Source: a virus. Taken from it: 26,430 bases of DNA. This document shows positions 1-8,238 of the stretch, piece after piece. The notes under the pieces were generated by a model. That model had not been told where the DNA came from. It worked only from the letters and a program-made list of their open reading frames with translations, and did not search any database. The DNA lies in IMG/VR virus record IMGVR_UViG_3300025949_000413, positions 1 through 26,430 of that record, one strand, 5' to 3'. Each line of letters begins with the position of its first letter. The stretch's first letter is position 1. Made by a program: the position numbers and the translations under genes.

Positions 1-324
1 CATTTAGGCAAATACTATCCAGAAACTTGTCAATTTGAATTCTTTGAATCTGATGGAGGTCAACCAGTATATGCAATAATAGTCAGATTGAGTCAACATG
101 GTTTTTCTTCCCCTAGTGGAATTTGGGAAAAGGCGCTCAAAGATGAATTGTGTAGCAAAGTTTATAGAGGCCTGCCATTGATGTTAAAAAAACATAATAT
201 CTTCAGGTTGGGTGAAGGTACATTTCTCTGCAAGGAAGATGGAAATTTTGTTCTTAGTGGCGATGAGTTTATGTTGGGCCCAGACGGATACACAATAAAT
301 CGTTTTAAGGTGTTTTTTAAATGA
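1..324 (+). CDS. Small protein of unknown function, 5' end outside window (paralogue A)
   Basis: The frame is open from base 1 (reading HLGKYYPET...) to a TGA at 322-324, so the start codon lies upstream; 107 residues are visible. A TTG at 88 could be scored as a start, but the coding sequence before it aligns with the next gene, so it is internal. I do not recognise a domain. The protein resembles its downstream neighbour along its whole length: a GKYYPE motif near the N-terminus, a central RLS segment, an L.PDGYT / LDQDGFT pair, and a closing FFK / YFK. The stop overlaps the next start as ATGA, which suggests translational coupling. Function unknown; confident that it is a real gene because of the paralogy. 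Confidence 0.75.
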   Translation, partial: HLGKYYPETCQFEFFESDGGQPVYAIIVRLSQHGFSSPSGIWEKALKDELCSKVYRGLPLMLKKHNIFRLGEGTFLCKEDGNFVLSGDEFMLGPDGYTINRFKVFFK

Positions 325-608
325 GTTACGGTAAATATTATCCAGAATCTCTTGACTATGATACCAAAAGAAAAGCGTTTTATATAAAATTGCGGTTGTC
401 TGAACTTGGCAACAAGACGGGTTTTGGTGATCTAAAAGATAAATTAAAGGAAACCCTGGTTGCGCGAAATGATGGGATTATGATGCCGGACCAGAACTTT
501 TTAGATTCCTATGCCTTAAAAAGAGAAGATGGTGGTGAAGTAACGGATAGAACTTTTTATCTCGATCAAGATGGCTTTACGAAACTAATGAGGATATATT
601 TTAAATGA
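321..608 (+). CDS. Small protein of unknown function (paralogue B, tandem duplicate of preceding gene)
   Basis: This 95-residue protein starts at the ATG of an ATGA overlap with the preceding gene and ends with another ATGA overlap onto the next. It shares the N-terminal GKYYPES, the central RLSELG (RLSQHG in its neighbour) and the C-terminal DGFTKLMRIYFK (DGYTINRFKVFFK) with the preceding gene, so the pair looks like an old tandem duplication. It is mixed alpha/beta in character, with no signal peptide, membrane segment or cysteine cluster. Function unknown. It sits in the small-ORF run just ahead of DNA polymerase, where T4-like phages usually keep early genes. Confidence 0.75.
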   Translation: MSYGKYYPESLDYDTKRKAFYIKLRLSELGNKTGFGDLKDKLKETLVARNDGIMMPDQNFLDSYALKREDGGEVTDRTFYLDQDGFTKLMRIYFK

Positions 609-886
609 TTAACGAGAACGGAAGCATTGACACTGTTGCAGTTGCAAAGCGTTATTTTGGTCCTAAAGCCACTGGTTCGAAAGTGGACTGTATGGAACGT
701 GAGTTTGATGGGCGTTGGGAAATGATCAAGCTGATGCAGGACCCAACATTAGAAAAAGAACAGTTGGACCAGTTGCGCGACAGGAAGATTCCAATTCCGT
801 ATCGTTGGGTAACTGTTGAAGTCGTGGACCCCTATGTTGTTTTGGGGATTTTAAAGTCTATCAATAAAGCGGAGGCACAGCAATAA
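605..886 (+). CDS. Hypothetical protein, 93 aa
   Basis: The start ATG overlaps the stop of the upstream gene (ATGA), and the frame closes with TAA at 884-886, one base before the next ATG. The product is small and charged, with a short acidic/basic helix around residues 44-62 (DPTLEKEQLDQLRDRK) followed by a beta-like stretch with the words RWVTVEVVDPYVVLGIL. I do not recognise the family. Coupled translation with both neighbours argues that it is genuine. There is no signal peptide or membrane helix. Confidence 0.7.
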   Translation: MINENGSIDTVAVAKRYFGPKATGSKVDCMEREFDGRWEMIKLMQDPTLEKEQLDQLRDRKIPIPYRWVTVEVVDPYVVLGILKSINKAEAQQ

Positions 887-887
887 T

Positions 888-1262
888 ATGAGCGTTAACA
901 GGGATAATGTTAGAGTTATTAGACTTCTAACGGGCGAAGAAGTCATTGGTGAAGTTGTTGCATCTGAAAAGAAAAGTTTTCTGACCGAAAGTGCTGCATA
1001 TGCACTTGAGAAGAAGCCAGAACTTGACATGAGCGGCGATATCGTTCTTAGAAATCCATGTTTGCTGGTAATGAGAGCAGAAGACAAAGGTAAAATCAAC
1101 ATTGGTTTGATTCCATGGTTGATCTACAAGAAAGGCGATTCTATCACCATCAGAACTGGTTCAATCATTTCTGTGGTAGAAGTAGATGCTGGACTAGTAA
1201 ACAAGTATGCTGCTAATTTCTCGTCTATTACATTGCCTGACACGGGCTTAATTACACGTTAA
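888..1262 (+). CDS. Sm-like (LSm/Hfq-fold type) small phage protein
   Basis: The 124-residue product begins with a strand-turn-strand signature, VRVIRLLTGEEVIGEV at about 9-24, of the kind that opens Sm1 motifs in LSm proteins: a ligand-like LxxGxxhxGxV pattern. Further on it has DIVLRNPCLLVM (about 51-62) and GLIPWLIYKKGDSITI (about 73-88), wording I associate with a small Sm-like family common in marine T4-like phages. LSm proteins form rings that bind RNA, so a role in RNA handling or regulation is possible but not shown. It lies directly before DNA polymerase, with a 9-base gap to that start. The Sm assignment is a motif-level judgement; an unrelated beta-barrel remains possible. Confidence 0.6.
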   Translation: MSVNRDNVRVIRLLTGEEVIGEVVASEKKSFLTESAAYALEKKPELDMSGDIVLRNPCLLVMRAEDKGKINIGLIPWLIYKKGDSITIRTGSIISVVEVDAGLVNKYAANFSSITLPDTGLITR

Positions 1263-1271
1263 AATGATTGG

Positions 1272-3863
1272 ATGAAAAAACAGAAAGAATTCTATACTGA
1301 CGTTCAGGTAATCGGCAATAGCATTTATTATCGTGGGTTGTCAAATGGGCAGGAAGTCAAACTTCGTGTTCCATGGCAACCCACTTTGTTTTTGCCATGC
1401 AAAAACCAAACGTCTGAATGGCAGACTATAAATGGTTTGCCTGTCAAGCCTACTATCCTAGGCGACATAAGAGAGACACGCGAATTCCTGCGCGCCCATG
1501 AGGGTGTCGCGGGTTTTGGTGTTTATGGAAACACAAGACTAGAATACAATTACCTAGCCGAAGCTTTCCCCGAAGATGAAATCGATTGGGATATTGATCA
1601 TGTGCAGATTGCAAATATAGATATTGAGGTCATCTCAAAACAAGGCTTCCCCGATCCACAGAAGGCTGATTTTCCAATCACGTCTATTACTTGCCGCGCA
1701 TCAAAGAATGGTAAATACACCGTCTTCGGTTTGAAAGAGTATAATGTAGATGCAGCATTCATTGAAACTGCAAAGGGCGAAAAGATCAAGCTTGATGTTG
1801 AATATCGTCAATATGCATCTGAGTCTGAATTGCTGATTGGCTTTCTGGACTATTGGCAGAAAGAACTTCAACCACATCTGATTACTGGCTGGAACGTGAA
1901 GACATTCGATGTGCCATACATCGTGAATAGAACCAGAAAATTACTTGGTGAAAATGCAATCAAGCGATTATCAGTCTGGCAGATGGTCAAGGATGAATCT
2001 GGCTACTTCATGGATCGCCCATACCAAGGATATAACATCATTGGAACACCAGTTCTGGATTATCTAGAATTGTACTGGAAGTTTGCAACAAAGCAATCTG
2101 AATCGTGGAAGCTTGATTATATTGGTTTCGTAGAACTAGGTGAACGAAAGCTTTCCTACGAGGAATATGCAAATCTACCAAATCTGTATGAACAGAATCA
2201 CCAGAAGTTCATTGAATATAACATTCGTGACGTTTGGTTGGTGCAGAGTATTGACGACAAGAAGAAATTGCTGTTTCTAGCCTTGATGCTCGCATATGAT
2301 TCGCACACTAACTATGAAGACGTGTTTGCTCAAGTTACGATGTGGGATCAGATCATTCATAGGCATTTGCTGAAGAAGAAGATAGTAATCCATCCGAAGA
2401 AGGTACAGGACAAGAAATATGCATACGAAGGTGCATATGTAAAAGCACCGATCCCGGGTCTGTATGAATGGATTTCATCTTGGGACTTGGACAGTTTGTA
2501 TCCGCACTTGATCATGCAATACAACATCTCACCGGATACTATTGTTGAACCAGAACAATATACACTTGAGATGAGAAAATTGCTTGCAGAAGGTGTCAAT
2601 GTAGACAAGTTGCTAGATAAGAAGCTAGACTTAAGTTTCATGGGCAAACAAAAAGTTACGTTGACTCCAAATGGTCAATTCTTCAGAGTTAGTAAGCAAG
2701 GCTTCCTAACTGAATTGATGGATACAATGTATAAGGATCGCGTCAAGTTCAAGAAACATATGTTGGAGACAAAGAAACTTGCAGAAGTAGAGAAAGATGA
2801 TAAGAAGAAGCAAGAACTTCTACGTGAAGCTGGCCGTTATGATATCATGCAGAACGTTAAAAAAGTTTGCTTGAATTCAGCATATGGAGCGTTGGGTAAC
2901 GAATACTGTCGTTGGTTTGATGTGAGACAGGCTGAGGGAATCACAATGGCAGGACAGTTGTCTATCCGTTGGATTGCAAATCACCTGAATGAATATCTAA
3001 ATGTAACTCTCAAGACAGAGGGTATTGATTATGTTATTGCCTCTGATACTGATTCAGTCTATCTAAATCACAAGAGACTGGTTGAACTTGTCTACCAGGG
3101 CAAAGAACTACCACCCAAAGAAAAAATCATTGAAATGATGAACAAGTTCTGTGAAGATCGACTTCATCCTCAGATCGTTAAGATTTGTAAGGACCTTGCA
3201 TTGTATGTAAACGCATATGAACAGAAGATGAGCATGAAGCGCGAGTCTCTTTGCGACAAGGGAATCTGGACAGCACCAAAGAGATACATTCTGAATATCT
3301 ACAACAAAGAAGGTGTCCAGTACGCAAAACCTAAGATTGCTATTTCTGGTTTGGAAGTTATCAAGTCAAACACACCTTCATCTTGTAGAGATGCAATGAA
3401 ACAGGCTATCGAAATTATAATGAATGGCAAGGAATCTGAGTTGCATGATTTCAGCAAGAAATTCAGGAAAGAATTTGCCACATTGCCTGTCGAGGAAATT
3501 GCATTTCCATCGGGTGTTAAGAATGTAAATGAATATGCCGATAAGCATACGATATATGGTAAAGGTGCACCGGCGCATGTTAAGGCTTGCCTGATTTTCA
3601 ATCATAAACTTAGGGAAATGCAGCTACATAATAAATACAGATTGATTCCAGAAGGTGAGAAAATCAAATGGGTTTATCTGAAGAAGAATAATCCAATTGG
3701 TGAAGGAATCATAGGCTTCATCGATACAATGCCGCCTGAATTTGGGCTTGATCCATTCTATGATAGATCAACTCAATTTCAGAAAGCGTTTATTGACAAA
3801 CTTGAAATCATAACAAATTGTGTTGGATGGAGCGTTGAAAAACAAGCAAGACTAGACATATAA
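1272..3863 (+). CDS. 43: Family B replicative DNA polymerase (T4 gp43-like)
   Basis: This 863-residue enzyme (T4 gp43 is 898) copies the phage genome and proofreads. The exonuclease motifs are complete: Exo I D117-I-E119, Exo II around N208 and D213 (GWNVKTFDVPY), Exo III Y316-N-I-R-D320. The polymerase motifs are also complete: motif A D405-LDSLYP, motif B K531-VCLNSAYG (to 539), motif C SDTDS with D592 and D594, and the KRY motif at 670-672. In motif A the usual SLYPS is SLYPH, wording I recall from cyanophage polymerases. The C-terminus is short (QARLDI) and lacks an obvious T4-type clamp-binding tail. UvsX and the helicase follow. Catalytic residues are all present, so it should be active. 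Confidence 0.97.
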   Translation: MKKQKEFYTDVQVIGNSIYYRGLSNGQEVKLRVPWQPTLFLPCKNQTSEWQTINGLPVKPTILGDIRETREFLRAHEGVAGFGVYGNTRLEYNYLAEAFPEDEIDWDIDHVQIANIDIEVISKQGFPDPQKADFPITSITCRASKNGKYTVFGLKEYNVDAAFIETAKGEKIKLDVEYRQYASESELLIGFLDYWQKELQPHLITGWNVKTFDVPYIVNRTRKLLGENAIKRLSVWQMVKDESGYFMDRPYQGYNIIGTPVLDYLELYWKFATKQSESWKLDYIGFVELGERKLSYEEYANLPNLYEQNHQKFIEYNIRDVWLVQSIDDKKKLLFLALMLAYDSHTNYEDVFAQVTMWDQIIHRHLLKKKIVIHPKKVQDKKYAYEGAYVKAPIPGLYEWISSWDLDSLYPHLIMQYNISPDTIVEPEQYTLEMRKLLAEGVNVDKLLDKKLDLSFMGKQKVTLTPNGQFFRVSKQGFLTELMDTMYKDRVKFKKHMLETKKLAEVEKDDKKKQELLREAGRYDIMQNVKKVCLNSAYGALGNEYCRWFDVRQAEGITMAGQLSIRWIANHLNEYLNVTLKTEGIDYVIASDTDSVYLNHKRLVELVYQGKELPPKEKIIEMMNKFCEDRLHPQIVKICKDLALYVNAYEQKMSMKRESLCDKGIWTAPKRYILNIYNKEGVQYAKPKIAISGLEVIKSNTPSSCRDAMKQAIEIIMNGKESELHDFSKKFRKEFATLPVEEIAFPSGVKNVNEYADKHTIYGKGAPAHVKACLIFNHKLREMQLHNKYRLIPEGEKIKWVYLKKNNPIGEGIIGFIDTMPPEFGLDPFYDRSTQFQKAFIDKLEIITNCVGWSVEKQARLDI

Positions 3864-3917
3864 CATGGGTAATTTGTGGATAAATCAAATACAACATACA
3901 CACACGGAGAAATATAA

Positions 3918-5006
3918 ATGGCTAAAGATAAATCGTCCTTAATGGACAAAATCAAAAAGAACTCTACACTAGAGCATACGGCAGTTCTAGCGGAATCACA
4001 ACTCCTATCAGACAGTAAGGAAGATATCGTAACTGATGTTCCTTTGATCAACGCGGCTCTTTCTGGTGAACTAGACCGAGGAATGGTTCCGGGACTTCTT
4101 CAAATCGTCGGAAAATCCAGAATGTTCAAGAGCGGATTCATGCTTCTGATGTTGAAGTCGTTTCAAACAAAACACCCAGATGGTGTTGCAATCTTCTATG
4201 ATTCTGAATTTGGAACACCAGATTCGTATTTCAGCGCATTTGATATTGATACATCCAAGATTCTACACTGTCCAGTTACGGACGTAGAAATGTTGAAGTT
4301 TGATATCTCAGCACAGCTAGAAGCAATTGATAGAGGTGATAAAGTCTTCATCGCAATCGACTCACTTGGTAACCTAGCATCGAAGAAGGAAGTAGAGGAT
4401 GCAAAGGAAGCAAAGTCGGTTGCAGATATGAGTCGTGCGAAGGCAATTAACTCCCTATTCAGAATCATAACACCACACTTGACATTGAAATCCTTATACA
4501 TGGTTGTTGTGAATCATGGATACAAAGAAATCGGTTTATTTCCTAAGACAATCGTTGGTGGTGGAGAGAAAAGCTATTTGTCTTCCGACAATATTTGGAT
4601 TATTGGGCGCGAGCAGGAAAAGGAAGGAAAAGAGATTGTTGGTAATACGTTCATGATCAAGATTGAAAAGTCGAGATATGCAAAAGAGAAATTGACGATT
4701 CCTGTCAAGATCACACACACCGGTGGTATGGATCGTTATTCTGGACTGCTGGATTTTGCACTGAAAGCAGGATGTGTGAAACAAGTTGGTCAGAGACCAA
4801 AGACATATGTTAAGGTTGACTTCGAGACTGGTGAATTTAGAACGGAAGAATTTACTGAGGAAGAAACATCCAGTCCGAAGTTCTGGAATGATATTCTAGA
4901 AGACCCGACATTCAAGGAATTCATCAAGACGGAATTCAAAGTAGCATACAACACGTTGTTGCCTGAATATGAACAAACAGAATTGGAGAGCGGAGAAAAT
5001 GAGTGA
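3918..5006 (+). CDS. uvsX: UvsX-type RecA-like recombinase
   Basis: The 362-residue product is the phage strand-exchange protein, which coats single-stranded DNA and drives recombination-dependent replication and repair. The Walker A loop reads GKSRMFKS (65-72), the divergent P-loop form typical of UvsX. Walker B ends in AIDSLGNLASKK with D148, and the L1/L2-type regions follow (GYKEIGLFPK and VGGGEKSYLSSDN, about 201-225). The length is close to that of T4 UvsX. The start ATG at 3918 follows a GGAG ribosome-binding site at 3906-3909 with 8 bases between. The stop overlaps the next start by 8 bases. Its place between polymerase and gp41 helicase matches the compact order seen in cyanophage-like T4 relatives. 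Confidence 0.96.
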   Translation: MAKDKSSLMDKIKKNSTLEHTAVLAESQLLSDSKEDIVTDVPLINAALSGELDRGMVPGLLQIVGKSRMFKSGFMLLMLKSFQTKHPDGVAIFYDSEFGTPDSYFSAFDIDTSKILHCPVTDVEMLKFDISAQLEAIDRGDKVFIAIDSLGNLASKKEVEDAKEAKSVADMSRAKAINSLFRIITPHLTLKSLYMVVVNHGYKEIGLFPKTIVGGGEKSYLSSDNIWIIGREQEKEGKEIVGNTFMIKIEKSRYAKEKLTIPVKITHTGGMDRYSGLLDFALKAGCVKQVGQRPKTYVKVDFETGEFRTEEFTEEETSSPKFWNDILEDPTFKEFIKTEFKVAYNTLLPEYEQTELESGENE

Positions 5007-5379
5007 GATTTTAGAAGGTGAGTTTAAACCTCTTCCGAAGGAAGGGATTGATTTCGATTATGTTGAAATTCCAGACCCAACAATAACGGAAAGAAGCACA
5101 AATCCGATTGTTCTTTTACATGGAGAATTCGAGGGAATCTTGATTCAATATGGCAGAATTCAACTGCATATTGAAGATGTGCCACCCAAAGTTTCCTTCG
5201 ATTTCAACATCTTAAGGGGAAATCAAAAATATGATCGTGATTTTCTAGGATCAGAGGCTAGCTTTAAGAACCTATTAGGTGATATAATCATGTCAACATT
5301 AATTGATATGGCGCAGAGAGAGGAAGCAAAACAAAATGAGAGTGGAAACGACGATTCTCAAATCATTAGTCAAGAATGA
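4999..5379 (+). CDS. Conserved-type small protein between uvsX and the helicase
   Basis: I chose the ATG at 4999 (126 aa) rather than the one at 4969, because a GGAG lies just upstream at 4991-4995 and the overlap with uvsX shrinks to 8 bases. The protein has a proline-rich acidic N-terminus and a beta-type core (IVLLHGEFEGILIQYGRI, then LHIEDVPPKVSFDFNILRG). A helical stretch near 90-105 (NLLGDIIMSTLIDMAQ) follows, and the tail is acidic. No catalytic motif is visible. A small ORF at this position is also found in marine T4-like phages, as I recall, so it may belong to the replisome or recombination set. Function unknown. Confidence 0.75.
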   Translation: MSEILEGEFKPLPKEGIDFDYVEIPDPTITERSTNPIVLLHGEFEGILIQYGRIQLHIEDVPPKVSFDFNILRGNQKYDRDFLGSEASFKNLLGDIIMSTLIDMAQREEAKQNESGNDDSQIISQE

Positions 5380-6760
5380 GCCATATGCCAGAAAGGTGCT
5401 TCCGTTCCTAAAGAAAGAATATTTTAAGGGAACGGATGAAAAGCTTTTCGGGCATATTGCAGAATTTTATGGCAAGTACAACGGACCTCCATCATTGGAG
5501 GTTTTGTTGGTTGATATCAGTAAGTCTAACAATATGTTGGATTCTGAGGTCAAGGAAGCAACTGATATTGTAAATGAATTCAAGACTTCGGATTCAGTTG
5601 ATCTAAACACATCACAAGAATGGTTGATTGATACGACAGAGAAATTCTGTCAGGAAAAAGCATTGTACAATGCAATCTCAAAGTCAATCGAAATCATGGA
5701 CGGTAGAAGCAAGCTACACTCAAAAGGTGCAATTCCATCATTGTTGTCTGAAGCCCTCGCGGTTTGTTTTGATCCTGATGTTGGACACGATTATCTGGAA
5801 GATGCAGATAAGCGATATGCATATTACCATAATCCAGTCAGGAAGATTCCATTTGATTTGACAATGATGAACACGATAACAAATGGTGGGGTCAGCCCAA
5901 AGACATTGAACATTGTCATGGCTGGAACCGGTATTGGTAAGACCATTTTTCTGTGCCATCTAGCAGCAGCATATCTATCTCAATGCAAAAATGTCCTGTA
6001 CATAACATTGGAGATGGGAGAAGAAGAACTAGCAAAACGAGTCGATGCAAACCTATTGAATCTAGATATTGATGATTTGTTAGTTTTGCCACAAGCTGAC
6101 TATGATAGAAGAATTGGTAAGCTGAAAGAAAACATCAAGACGGGAAAGTTGATCTTCAAGGAATTCCCAACTGCGGGTGCGTCTGTTCTTCACATCGAAT
6201 CAGTCTTGAATGAGTTACACTTGAAGAAAAGCTTCAAGCCAGACATTATCATTATTGATTACTTGAATATCATGTTGTCTTCCAGAATCAAATCTGGAAC
6301 GACTGGAATGTACCAATATGTGAAATCCATTACAGAAGAAGTGCGCGGTTTGGGCGTCAAATATGACGTACCAGTATGGTCCGCGACTCAGGTCAACAGA
6401 ACAGGATTTGGTGATTCCGATCCAGACATGGATGCAACTTCGGAGTCATTTGGTTTGCCAATGACGGCTGACTTGCTTGTTGTCTTGATTTCGTCTGATG
6501 AGCTAGCAAGCTTGCAGCAGATCATGGTCAAACAACTGAAGAATCGTTATAGAGATGTGAACAAAGATAGACGATTTGTTCTTGGTCTTGATAAAGACAA
6601 GATGCAATTCTCTGATGCAGACGAAGACGATATCAAAAAAGATACCGGCGGTGTTCCGATGGTTTACTCTCAGACTGGTGAGCGCGAAGAACTTCCATGG
6701 GAAGAATACAGAGAAAGAGTGGAAAAGATAACTAATAAGACTAGCAAGTTCACTTATTAG
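5336..6760 (+). CDS. 41: Replicative DNA helicase, DnaB family (T4 gp41-like)
   Basis: The ATG at 5336 gives 474 residues, almost the same as T4 gp41; it follows a purine-rich GAGAGAGGAAG. The upstream in-frame TTG at 5303 lacks that support. The product forms the hexameric 5'-3' helicase that opens the fork and works with primase. It has an N-terminal helical domain (1-150), then Walker A GTGIGKT (197-203), the catalytic glutamate in LYITLEM (E227), Walker B IIIIDYL with D308, and a late KQLKNRY arginine-finger region. Wording such as VGHDYLEDADKR, LNIVMAG and LNELHLKKSFKPDIII parallels T4 gp41 closely. It overlaps the preceding gene by 44 bases, suggesting coupled translation. Confidence 0.96.
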   Translation: MRVETTILKSLVKNEPYARKVLPFLKKEYFKGTDEKLFGHIAEFYGKYNGPPSLEVLLVDISKSNNMLDSEVKEATDIVNEFKTSDSVDLNTSQEWLIDTTEKFCQEKALYNAISKSIEIMDGRSKLHSKGAIPSLLSEALAVCFDPDVGHDYLEDADKRYAYYHNPVRKIPFDLTMMNTITNGGVSPKTLNIVMAGTGIGKTIFLCHLAAAYLSQCKNVLYITLEMGEEELAKRVDANLLNLDIDDLLVLPQADYDRRIGKLKENIKTGKLIFKEFPTAGASVLHIESVLNELHLKKSFKPDIIIIDYLNIMLSSRIKSGTTGMYQYVKSITEEVRGLGVKYDVPVWSATQVNRTGFGDSDPDMDATSESFGLPMTADLLVVLISSDELASLQQIMVKQLKNRYRDVNKDRRFVLGLDKDKMQFSDADEDDIKKDTGGVPMVYSQTGEREELPWEEYRERVEKITNKTSKFTY

Positions 6761-6773
6761 TAGGAGGTTCACC

Positions 6774-7208
6774 ATGAAGAAGATGCTGTTGATTTGTTTT
6801 TTAGCTTTGTTGTTGTCGTCATCCAAAGAATCAGCAGCCGATTGGCTTCTTGTTCCAGGTCTGAGCCATCATGTTAACACATCCACGAAACACAATGAAC
6901 GAAATTGGGGTCTTGGATATGAATGGCAAAGTTCAAGTGGGAGAAACTGGCAAATTGGTGCTTATGATAATTCCTACTGGAAACCGACCACTTTTGTCAT
7001 GACAGAATTGACAAATTACCAATTTTCTGATACACTTAGATTTCGGCTTAATGGAGGGCTGGTGACTGGTTACAAGTACACTGTCACACCAATGGTTTTG
7101 CCAGTTTGGACATATGAAGGAAAGAAGTATGGTTTTGATGCATTGACAATCCCTGCTGTCCGTGGACACATGGGAATCTATGCAATTCAATTTAAGGTGA
7201 GATTCTAG
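6774..7208 (+). CDS. Secreted beta-barrel-like outer-membrane protein
   Basis: This 144-residue protein begins with a signal peptide: MKKMLL, a hydrophobic core to about residue 15, then SSSKESAAD, with a plausible cut after AA near 22. The mature part alternates polar and hydrophobic residues, is rich in Gly, Tyr and Trp (GLGYEWQSSSGRNWQIGAY), and ends in FKVRF. A terminal Phe is the usual recognition signal for outer-membrane assembly. Size and style recall small eight-stranded barrels. The start has a strong AGGAGG site at 6762-6767. A phage-coded outer-membrane protein may alter the host surface or block superinfection, but that is inference. It shares no obvious role with its neighbours. 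Confidence 0.7.
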   Translation: MKKMLLICFLALLLSSSKESAADWLLVPGLSHHVNTSTKHNERNWGLGYEWQSSSGRNWQIGAYDNSYWKPTTFVMTELTNYQFSDTLRFRLNGGLVTGYKYTVTPMVLPVWTYEGKKYGFDALTIPAVRGHMGIYAIQFKVRF

Positions 7209-7223
7209 AGAGAAAGAGACATT

Positions 7224-7733
7224 ATGAAAAATCGTCGTGATGAAAATGTGATCGCATTCTATACAACCAAGGAAGTCCCATATGGTTGTTTTTCCAACTT
7301 CTACAGAGCGCCAATTGATTTAGATGGAAGGCGCTGGCCAACCTCGGAGCATTATTATCAAGCTAGAAAATCAGACAACTTCGAGGATGCGGAGAAAATC
7401 CGCCATGCAACAACCCCAAAGGATGCTGCATTTATGGGTAGGCGCCTAGCCTCTATTCATGCAGATTGGGACAGCATGAAATACAATGTCATGCTAGTTG
7501 CTGTCAGAGCAAAATTCACTCAACACAAGGACCTAGCAGAAATCCTTCTATCGACTGGTGACAAGGAAATCGTTGAGTGGACTGAGGGAACAGAACTAGC
7601 TGATTCTGTTTGGGGAAATGCACCAGACAAGGATGGTAAGCCTGGTCAGAACTTGCTTGGAAAAGCATTGATGCAGATCAGAGCCGAACTAGTGAAACAA
7701 AAGGATGAGCAACCGAACGAATTGGATATCTAA
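7224..7733 (+). CDS. NADAR-domain protein (YbiA-like)
   Basis: The 169-residue product is a single NADAR domain. Hallmarks are FSNFYRAPIDLDGRRWPT followed by SEHYYQARK (E42 being the expected catalytic acid), the DAAFMGRR segment, and the closing GQNLLGKALMQIRAEL. The family includes YbiA/RibX-type N-glycosidases and enzymes that remove ADP-ribose from guanine in DNA, pairing with DarT-type toxins. In this phage it could reverse host ADP-ribosylation of phage DNA or handle ADP-ribose compounds; the sequence alone does not say which. Two ADP-ribosyltransferases lie about 2 kb downstream. The start is preceded by an AGAGAAAGAG purine stretch. The family call is firm, the biological role is not. 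Confidence 0.9.
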   Translation: MKNRRDENVIAFYTTKEVPYGCFSNFYRAPIDLDGRRWPTSEHYYQARKSDNFEDAEKIRHATTPKDAAFMGRRLASIHADWDSMKYNVMLVAVRAKFTQHKDLAEILLSTGDKEIVEWTEGTELADSVWGNAPDKDGKPGQNLLGKALMQIRAELVKQKDEQPNELDI

Positions 7734-8238
7734 ACACATGATGCGAAAGATTTGTGAAAAACTGTCTTCCTTCTATGAGCGTCATGGAAGGAAGCGTGTA
7801 ATATCATCGGATGAATATATGTGGCGACACTATATTCTTTTTCTCGGTCGTGAGTACGATCCAGACGGTAATGTTAAAGAACATAACTTCAATGCTTTTC
7901 TTCACAATATTCGTGGTTCAGACGAGCCGACGTACCATGATCATCCATGGCCCTATATGACTATTATTCTATGTGGTGGCTATTGGGAGCATGTTCCTAT
8001 CATCGACAGCGAAGGTTATGTAATTGGCGACAAGAAAATCTGGCGCGGTCCGGGAACGGTTCGGTTTGCAAAATCTTCCCAATATCACTGGTTGGAGATG
8101 GGAGAAAAATCAACATGGACATTGTTCCTGCGCTTCAAACGATGCCAAGAATGGGGATTTCTTCAGTTCATGACTAACGAAAAGATTCACTGGAAGGAAT
8201 GGACCGCAAAACGACAAGCAATGGGATTTACACGATAG
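7705..8238 (+). CDS. Cupin-fold protein of unknown substrate
   Basis: The longest reading (ATG at 7705, 177 aa) overlaps the NADAR gene by 29 bases. The ATG at 7738 or 7741 would give a non-overlapping product of about 166 aa and cannot be excluded, since neither has a clear ribosome-binding site. Residues 73-96 carry a cupin-like first motif, DEPTYHDHPW then GGYWEH, with H78 and H80 as likely metal ligands. RGPGTVRFAKSSQYHWLEM (about 114-132) forms the second motif with H128. The tail WGFLQFMTN is typical of phage cupins of this kind. Substrate unknown; such domains bind or epimerise sugars or small acids. The next gene starts immediately after its stop. Confidence 0.75.
   Translation: MSNRTNWISKHMMRKICEKLSSFYERHGRKRVISSDEYMWRHYILFLGREYDPDGNVKEHNFNAFLHNIRGSDEPTYHDHPWPYMTIILCGGYWEHVPIIDSEGYVIGDKKIWRGPGTVRFAKSSQYHWLEMGEKSTWTLFLRFKRCQEWGFLQFMTNEKIHWKEWTAKRQAMGFTR

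Noticed and set aside
2484-2507. SLYPH instead of SLYPS in polymerase motif A
   Set aside because: At first it looked unusual, but I recall the same wording in cyanophage-type polymerases, so it marks lineage rather than a defect.
2357-2647. Minus-strand open frames such as this 96-codon one under DNA polymerase
   Set aside because: They lie opposite strongly supported + strand genes, have no ribosome-binding sites and no recognisable protein features.
3909-3920. TATAAATG just before uvsX, close to the T4 late promoter TATAAATA
   Set aside because: It includes the uvsX start codon itself, so a transcript from it could not carry the gene's start, and uvsX is not a late gene.
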